Positions 60,426 through 64,000 of a stretch of DNA of 64,000 bases are shown here, one piece after another. The position numbers and the translations under genes were made by a program. This stretch comes from Singulisphaera sp045290345 (GTDB lineage: Bacteria > Planctomycetota > Planctomycetia > Isosphaerales > Isosphaeraceae), in NCBI RefSeq assembly GCF_045290345.1, contig NZ_CP155447.1, positions 434,001 through 498,000 of the forward strand. The letters are read 5' to 3'. Every line of letters begins with the position of its first letter. Position 1 is the first letter of the stretch. The notes beneath the pieces were generated by a model, which worked only from the letters and a program-made list of their open reading frames with translations, was not told the origin of the DNA and made no database searches.

Positions 60426-61061
60426 TTATTCTTGAATTTCCCGAGTTTCCGCCCGCTTTCCGGAGTCGTCTCGCTCGTCTTCCGCGAGCCCGTCGAGAAG
60501 TTGGCGACAGCGTTCGGCAAGCCGGTTGAGTCGAGGATCGCCCCCGCCGACGAGGTCGACGGTCGATCGGTAATACCAGAGCACATCTGCGCGGGAGGCA
60601 TTGAAGATCGACCAGACAGGCCGCCCCTCCTCGAGGTCACAGGCAATGCTCAAAAGGTTATGCAGCTTGTCCGCCAGGATGACCGCCTTGACCTCGAGCG
60701 GGGCACTGGCCAAGGCCTCGAGGTGATCGCGTTTGCGATCGATCCAGGGGCGTTTCCGCCCTTGGCCGTCGGTCTTGATCTCCGAGCAAGCTTCGACCAC
60801 CTTGGCCACCTCGTCTCCAAACCGCTCGCGCACCTGGTCGAGAGTCCTCTCGGTATCCTCAACCACGTCATGCAGCAGTCCGGCAATGACGACGGCCTCA
60901 TCGAAACCGAGTCGGTCGAGAATCATCGCCACACCCACGACATGCTCGTAATAAGGGATCTTCTCCCCCTTGCGGAACTGCCCGTCGTGAGCCACCGCCC
61001 CCCAGCGCAAGGCTCGCTCCAGTTCAAATGACATCAACTCTCGGTCTCGGGACGTCTCCAT
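60426..61061 (-). CDS. HD-domain phosphohydrolase, SpoT-like N-terminal type
   Basis: A 211-residue metal-dependent phosphohydrolase. ATG 61061 is used (METSRDRELM); the frame extends to 61118. The HD signature is VVIAGLLHDVVEDTERT (His-Asp pair), preceded by AHDGQFRKGEKIPYYEHVVGVAMIL, as in the hydrolase domain of RelA/SpoT and MESH1-like small proteins. There is no synthetase domain. A (p)ppGpp or nucleotide hydrolase role is possible, but several SpoT-specific residues cannot be checked by eye. Confidence 0.82.
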   Translation of the reverse strand: METSRDRELMSFELERALRWGAVAHDGQFRKGEKIPYYEHVVGVAMILDRLGFDEAVVIAGLLHDVVEDTERTLDQVRERFGDEVAKVVEACSEIKTDGQGRKRPWIDRKRDHLEALASAPLEVKAVILADKLHNLLSIACDLEEGRPVWSIFNASRADVLWYYRSTVDLVGGGDPRLNRLAERCRQLLDGLAEDERDDSGKRAETREIQE

Positions 61062-61204
61062 GGGATGCCCAACCTCTTCACGCTTCGATCGATCGTCCAC
61101 GGAACGGCCTGGCCTCAAAATGAGAGAAGCACGCCAGCCTCGAGCCGAGGACGGCGTGCTTCAATGAGTTTGATCAAAATTCGGAGCAGAACCAAGCCGC
61201 AATC

Positions 61205-62065
61205 TCAGCAGTGCGAGTGGCTGATCTCGCGGAGGAACCGGCGGACTTGCTGGGCAACCTCCACACGGTGCGAGAGGAAGGCGATGTGCCCGGCCCCCTC
61301 GAGAGTCGCATAGCGAGCCCCTGGAATTTCGGCCGCCAAGGCGCGCTGCCGAGACGGCGGCACAATCGAGTCACGCGTGCCGGCCAGAACCAGCGTGGGA
61401 ACGTCGACCCTCCAGAGTCGATCGGAGACATCGAACGATTCCAGATGCCCGATCCGACGCGCCATCACTCCCTGGTCGGTCTCCCAGCACCGTTCAACCA
61501 CGAAGTCGGTCAAAGGCCCCGGCTCCGGCTTTCCGCCGTGCAGCAGGTTGAAGAACTGGTTCAAGAAGCCGTTGTCGGTCGGCAGCGGGAACCGCTCGAG
61601 GACGCGTCGGGCGATCGTCGTCCCCAGGTTCGTCCGAAATTTCGGCACCACCCCCTGCACGATCAAGGCCCCAATCCGCTGCGGTTGCTCGACGGCCAGC
61701 TCGAGGGCTATCGCCCCACCGAACGAAACGCCGAACAGCGACGGCCGCTCGAGGCCAAGCTGTTCGATCAATTGGGAGAGGTCAGCGGCATGATCGCCCA
61801 ACCCGCTCACACACGAGTTCCCCATCGGGAAGCGATCGCCACGCAGCCCCGGAATCGTGACCTGGTAGTGCCTCGCCAATTGAGACGCCAGCGGGGCCAG
61901 AAGCTTCCAACCTCCCGCCAGACCCGGCACCAACACCAGGGGATCACCTTGGCCCATCTGGACCACGTCAACCCACTCACCGTTGATCCGGACCTGGTGC
62001 TGTCGCGCCTCATCAATCTGGGACGAGAACAGCCACCCACCACGATGCCTTGCTGCAATCCGCAT
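61205..62065 (-). CDS. Alpha/beta-fold hydrolase
   Basis: A 286-residue hydrolase. ATG 62065 has GAGGAGG four bases upstream. Blocks are GQGDPLVLVPGLAGGWKLLAPLASQLA (oxyanion region), the nucleophile elbow FGVSFGGAIALE (Ser), acid LVLAGTRDSIV and the catalytic His in LEGAGHIAFLSHRVEV. The overall order matches 3-oxoadipate enol-lactonase/haloperoxidase-like hydrolases, but the substrate is not predictable. It lies 143 bases upstream of the HD gene on the same strand. Confidence 0.87.
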   Translation of the reverse strand: MRIAARHRGGWLFSSQIDEARQHQVRINGEWVDVVQMGQGDPLVLVPGLAGGWKLLAPLASQLARHYQVTIPGLRGDRFPMGNSCVSGLGDHAADLSQLIEQLGLERPSLFGVSFGGAIALELAVEQPQRIGALIVQGVVPKFRTNLGTTIARRVLERFPLPTDNGFLNQFFNLLHGGKPEPGPLTDFVVERCWETDQGVMARRIGHLESFDVSDRLWRVDVPTLVLAGTRDSIVPPSRQRALAAEIPGARYATLEGAGHIAFLSHRVEVAQQVRRFLREISHSHC

Positions 62066-62558
62066 CAGACCTCCTCGACTCCGGCTCAAATCTCAGGAGT
62101 TGATTGACTCTCGTAATGCCGGTTCGACGCCCTCTTCCATAGGCAGGTTGCGTACCAGAATGATTTCGTCGCCATAAATTGCGAAAACGGGTGGTTTCGC
62201 CACCCTCTCAATGATTTTATCAGTGAACGCAAAACCACTATGGCGATAGCGACTGGCGAAATTTCGGCGCTGACTTCGAGAAATAGAGGTCAGATGCACC
62301 CGGATCCCGGCAAACCAAAGGCCCTGTTTCACCTAAACCACCCAATAAACGCAGAGGCCGCACTCCTTGAAACCAAGCGGTCGGCAAAACCACACATAAA
62401 TACCGCTGTTTACCAAAATCACCCAGACTTTCGTCATTTTTCGCCACCGACACCCTCCTGACGAAAAATCGTCAGCGAATTCCTTGTGTTTCGTCGCCGA
62501 TCCGCTAGGGTTGAAGCACGAGAGTTGCACCGAGAACTTGCCTGGGCGGGCCTGCTCC
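62066..62558. other. Intergenic region, AT-richer, no gene seen
   Basis: This 493-base gap separates divergent genes. Positions 62200-62480 are lower in GC. A T-rich/A-rich imperfect dyad (TTTTTCG near 62438 and CGAAAAA near 62461) could be part of a promoter or a weak hairpin. No coding sequence is supported. Confidence 0.45.
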
Positions 62559-64000
62559 ATGGATCTTCCTCCGTACCGATCCCACCATCCCCAGCGCGAT
62601 CCATACGCCCCGTCCTCGGATCCAAGATCGAGTGGTTCCCGACGGAACGGTGGGCCGCAGCGGGCGATCTTGATGGGCTTCGGACTGGTCGTGCTCCTCT
62701 ACTCCAGCGCGGTCTTCTTCCTTGTGGCCTACATGGGGGATATCGGGGTCCGCTGCATGTTCGGCGCGGAGTTGAAGGAGGACGTTCCGGCCTCCTACTC
62801 GTGGACGCCGGAGCGGCCCGTTAAGAAAGACATCCTGCTGGAGATCGCGGGGGTTCCGATCGCCAATTACACGGATTACACCAGGGCGATTCGCGGACTG
62901 ACCGATCGGGTTCACCAGCGGGTTGAAGTCAGATGGAAAGACCAGCGCGGTCAGGTGAAGACAGCCGAGGCGCTGGTCGGCTACCGCCCCCCGAAGACCT
63001 ACCTGTGGTCGTGGGTCTGGTTCCTCCAGGAGATGGTGATTTTCGCCGTGGGTGCGCGGGTGTTCTGGAAGCGCCCTCACGACGATTCGGCTCGGCTCTT
63101 CTTCTGGGTCTGCGTCATGACGGTGGGGGCCTACATGGGAGGCTACCACTGGACCGAGATCGTGGTTGAACCGGTCTTGATCTGGGCGTTCGCGCTGTTC
63201 GCGGTTTTCGTCCCGGTGGTCAGCCTTCATTTCTACCTGGTCTTCCCTCGGCTCAACCCCATCCTCGCCAGGTACCGGCGTCTGGTTCTCGGGACCCTCT
63301 ACGGCATCCCGTCGGTCTATCTCGTCATGCTTTGGGGGAGCATGTTCCGGGCACGATGGCTCGGGGGGCATGGTGGTGGCGAGCGGGTACTGTCCGCGCT
63401 GAGCCTGGTCAAAGGCCTGGCGATCGGCTATATCGTCGTGGCCGTCGTGACTTACGGAATCTGCATCCTCTGTCTGATCACCAGCTTCCGGTTCGCGAGA
63501 ACGCGGGCCGAACGGAACCAGGTCCAGTGGATCGCGCTGGCTTCATTGATCTCGACTTTGCTGATTGGCTATCTGCTCCGCCAGGCCTGGATCGACCCAT
63601 CCACTCTGGGACGCGACAGTGCGGCCTGGCCGATGTTCGGGGTCTCGCTCCTCTTCTCCGTGGCCTTCACGATGAGCATCACCCGGTACAAGTTGATGCA
63701 GGTCGAGGAGATCTTCAACCGGAGTGTGGTCTACTTTGCATTCAGCGTTTCGGCGGGGTTGCTCTATTCCTGCGTGTTGCTGGTGGGGGGGGCGATCATC
63801 GGCGAGCAGCTCCTCTCGGCCAATCAAACCTGGCGTGGAGCGTTGGTGGCCGGCCTCTCGGTGATCGTCGTGCTCATCCTCTCGGAACTCGCCCGGGAGC
63901 GGTTTCAGAAGGCGATCGACCGGCGGTTTTATCGTGAGAAGTACAAGTTCGATCAGGCGATGCGGAAAATGCGCGTGGCGGTGGGCAGCCTCGTGGACCG
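62559..64000 (+). CDS. Multi-TM sensor protein with PDZ-like domain (probable histidine kinase), C-terminus outside window
   Basis: The frame is open from ATG 62559 to the window end (480 codons seen). A basic, Pro/Ser-rich start is followed by a membrane helix (ILMGFGLVVLLYSSAVFFLVAYM). Next is a PDZ-like extracytoplasmic domain (KKDILLEIAGVPIANYTDYTRAIRGL...VEVRWKDQRG) and about eight membrane helices. The last visible part, YKLMQVEEIFNRSVVYFAFSVSAGLL and RERFQKAIDRRFYREKYKFDQAMRKM, resembles the juxtamembrane region of ComP-like and GAF-linked sensor histidine kinases. The catalytic part lies beyond the edge, so kinase versus phosphatase output is not settled. Confidence 0.8.
   Translation, partial: MDLPPYRSHHPQRDPYAPSSDPRSSGSRRNGGPQRAILMGFGLVVLLYSSAVFFLVAYMGDIGVRCMFGAELKEDVPASYSWTPERPVKKDILLEIAGVPIANYTDYTRAIRGLTDRVHQRVEVRWKDQRGQVKTAEALVGYRPPKTYLWSWVWFLQEMVIFAVGARVFWKRPHDDSARLFFWVCVMTVGAYMGGYHWTEIVVEPVLIWAFALFAVFVPVVSLHFYLVFPRLNPILARYRRLVLGTLYGIPSVYLVMLWGSMFRARWLGGHGGGERVLSALSLVKGLAIGYIVVAVVTYGICILCLITSFRFARTRAERNQVQWIALASLISTLLIGYLLRQAWIDPSTLGRDSAAWPMFGVSLLFSVAFTMSITRYKLMQVEEIFNRSVVYFAFSVSAGLLYSCVLLVGGAIIGEQLLSANQTWRGALVAGLSVIVVLILSELARERFQKAIDRRFYREKYKFDQAMRKMRVAVGSLVD

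Overview
The window looks like chromosomal DNA of a planctomycete, most likely in or near the Isosphaeraceae. This is inferred from gene content, not from a marker gene. The supporting content is three DUF1559 prepilin-like proteins, a DUF1501 protein, a DUF1573 protein, an ECF sigma factor coupled to a large Ser/Thr kinase with TPR-like repeats, and high GC with mostly short operons and frequent strand switches. I saw no rRNA, tRNA, CRISPR array, insertion sequence or phage module.

Layout. 0-2.1 kb holds two tandem DUF1559 paralogues on the minus strand, the first cut by the window edge. 2.4-4.9 kb is a cobalt/nickel ECF transporter operon, cbiMN-cbiQ-cbiO. A SIMPL-domain periplasmic protein follows. 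5.8-11.8 kb is a nitrogen locus: a three-piece glutamate-synthase-like enzyme (FMN/Fe-S subunit, GXGXG subunit, class II glutaminase) diverges from a type III glutamine synthetase / gamma-glutamylmethylamide synthetase and a monomeric-sarcosine-oxidase-type flavoprotein. A membrane-anchored cyanophycinase comes next. 13.3-18.3 kb is the housekeeping cluster rplY-pth-rpsF-ssb-rplI-dnaB on the minus strand; rplY carries an apparent single-base frameshift and bL9 a basic N-terminal extension. 18.5-29.4 kb has a BtuF-like protein and an M16 peptidase, then a block of unknown proteins with an ECF sigma factor and kinase, then a catalytically dead M16 partner and a GNAT.

29.8-42.9 kb contains a tail-anchored zinc-ribbon protein, an Nramp transporter fused to UspA, two Tyr/Gly-rich secreted proteins, CbiG, a LarA-like protein, a lipoprotein solute-binding protein, HAD and Nudix hydrolases, RecN and a classic DUF1559 protein. 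43-52.8 kb has a lipoprotein, an esterase, an orphan DNA methyltransferase, a stand-alone tRNA-binding domain, a DUF962 protein, a UshA-like/tetraheme cytochrome lipoprotein, DUF1573, DUF1501 and a SAM methyltransferase. 52.8-62 kb has tsaB, a metallophosphoesterase, yidC, mnmE, DAHP synthase, a candidate small transcription unit without a normal ORF, an HD hydrolase and an alpha/beta hydrolase. The window ends inside a multi-TM sensor protein.

Two regions deserve most attention. The 5.8-11.8 kb locus could be a complete methylamine/N-methylglutamate route in which a single-subunit oxidase replaces the usual four-subunit N-methylglutamate dehydrogenase. The 59.9-60.4 kb minus-strand unit has a promoter, a near-perfect Shine-Dalgarno, stable hairpins and a U-tract terminator but no conventional gene.
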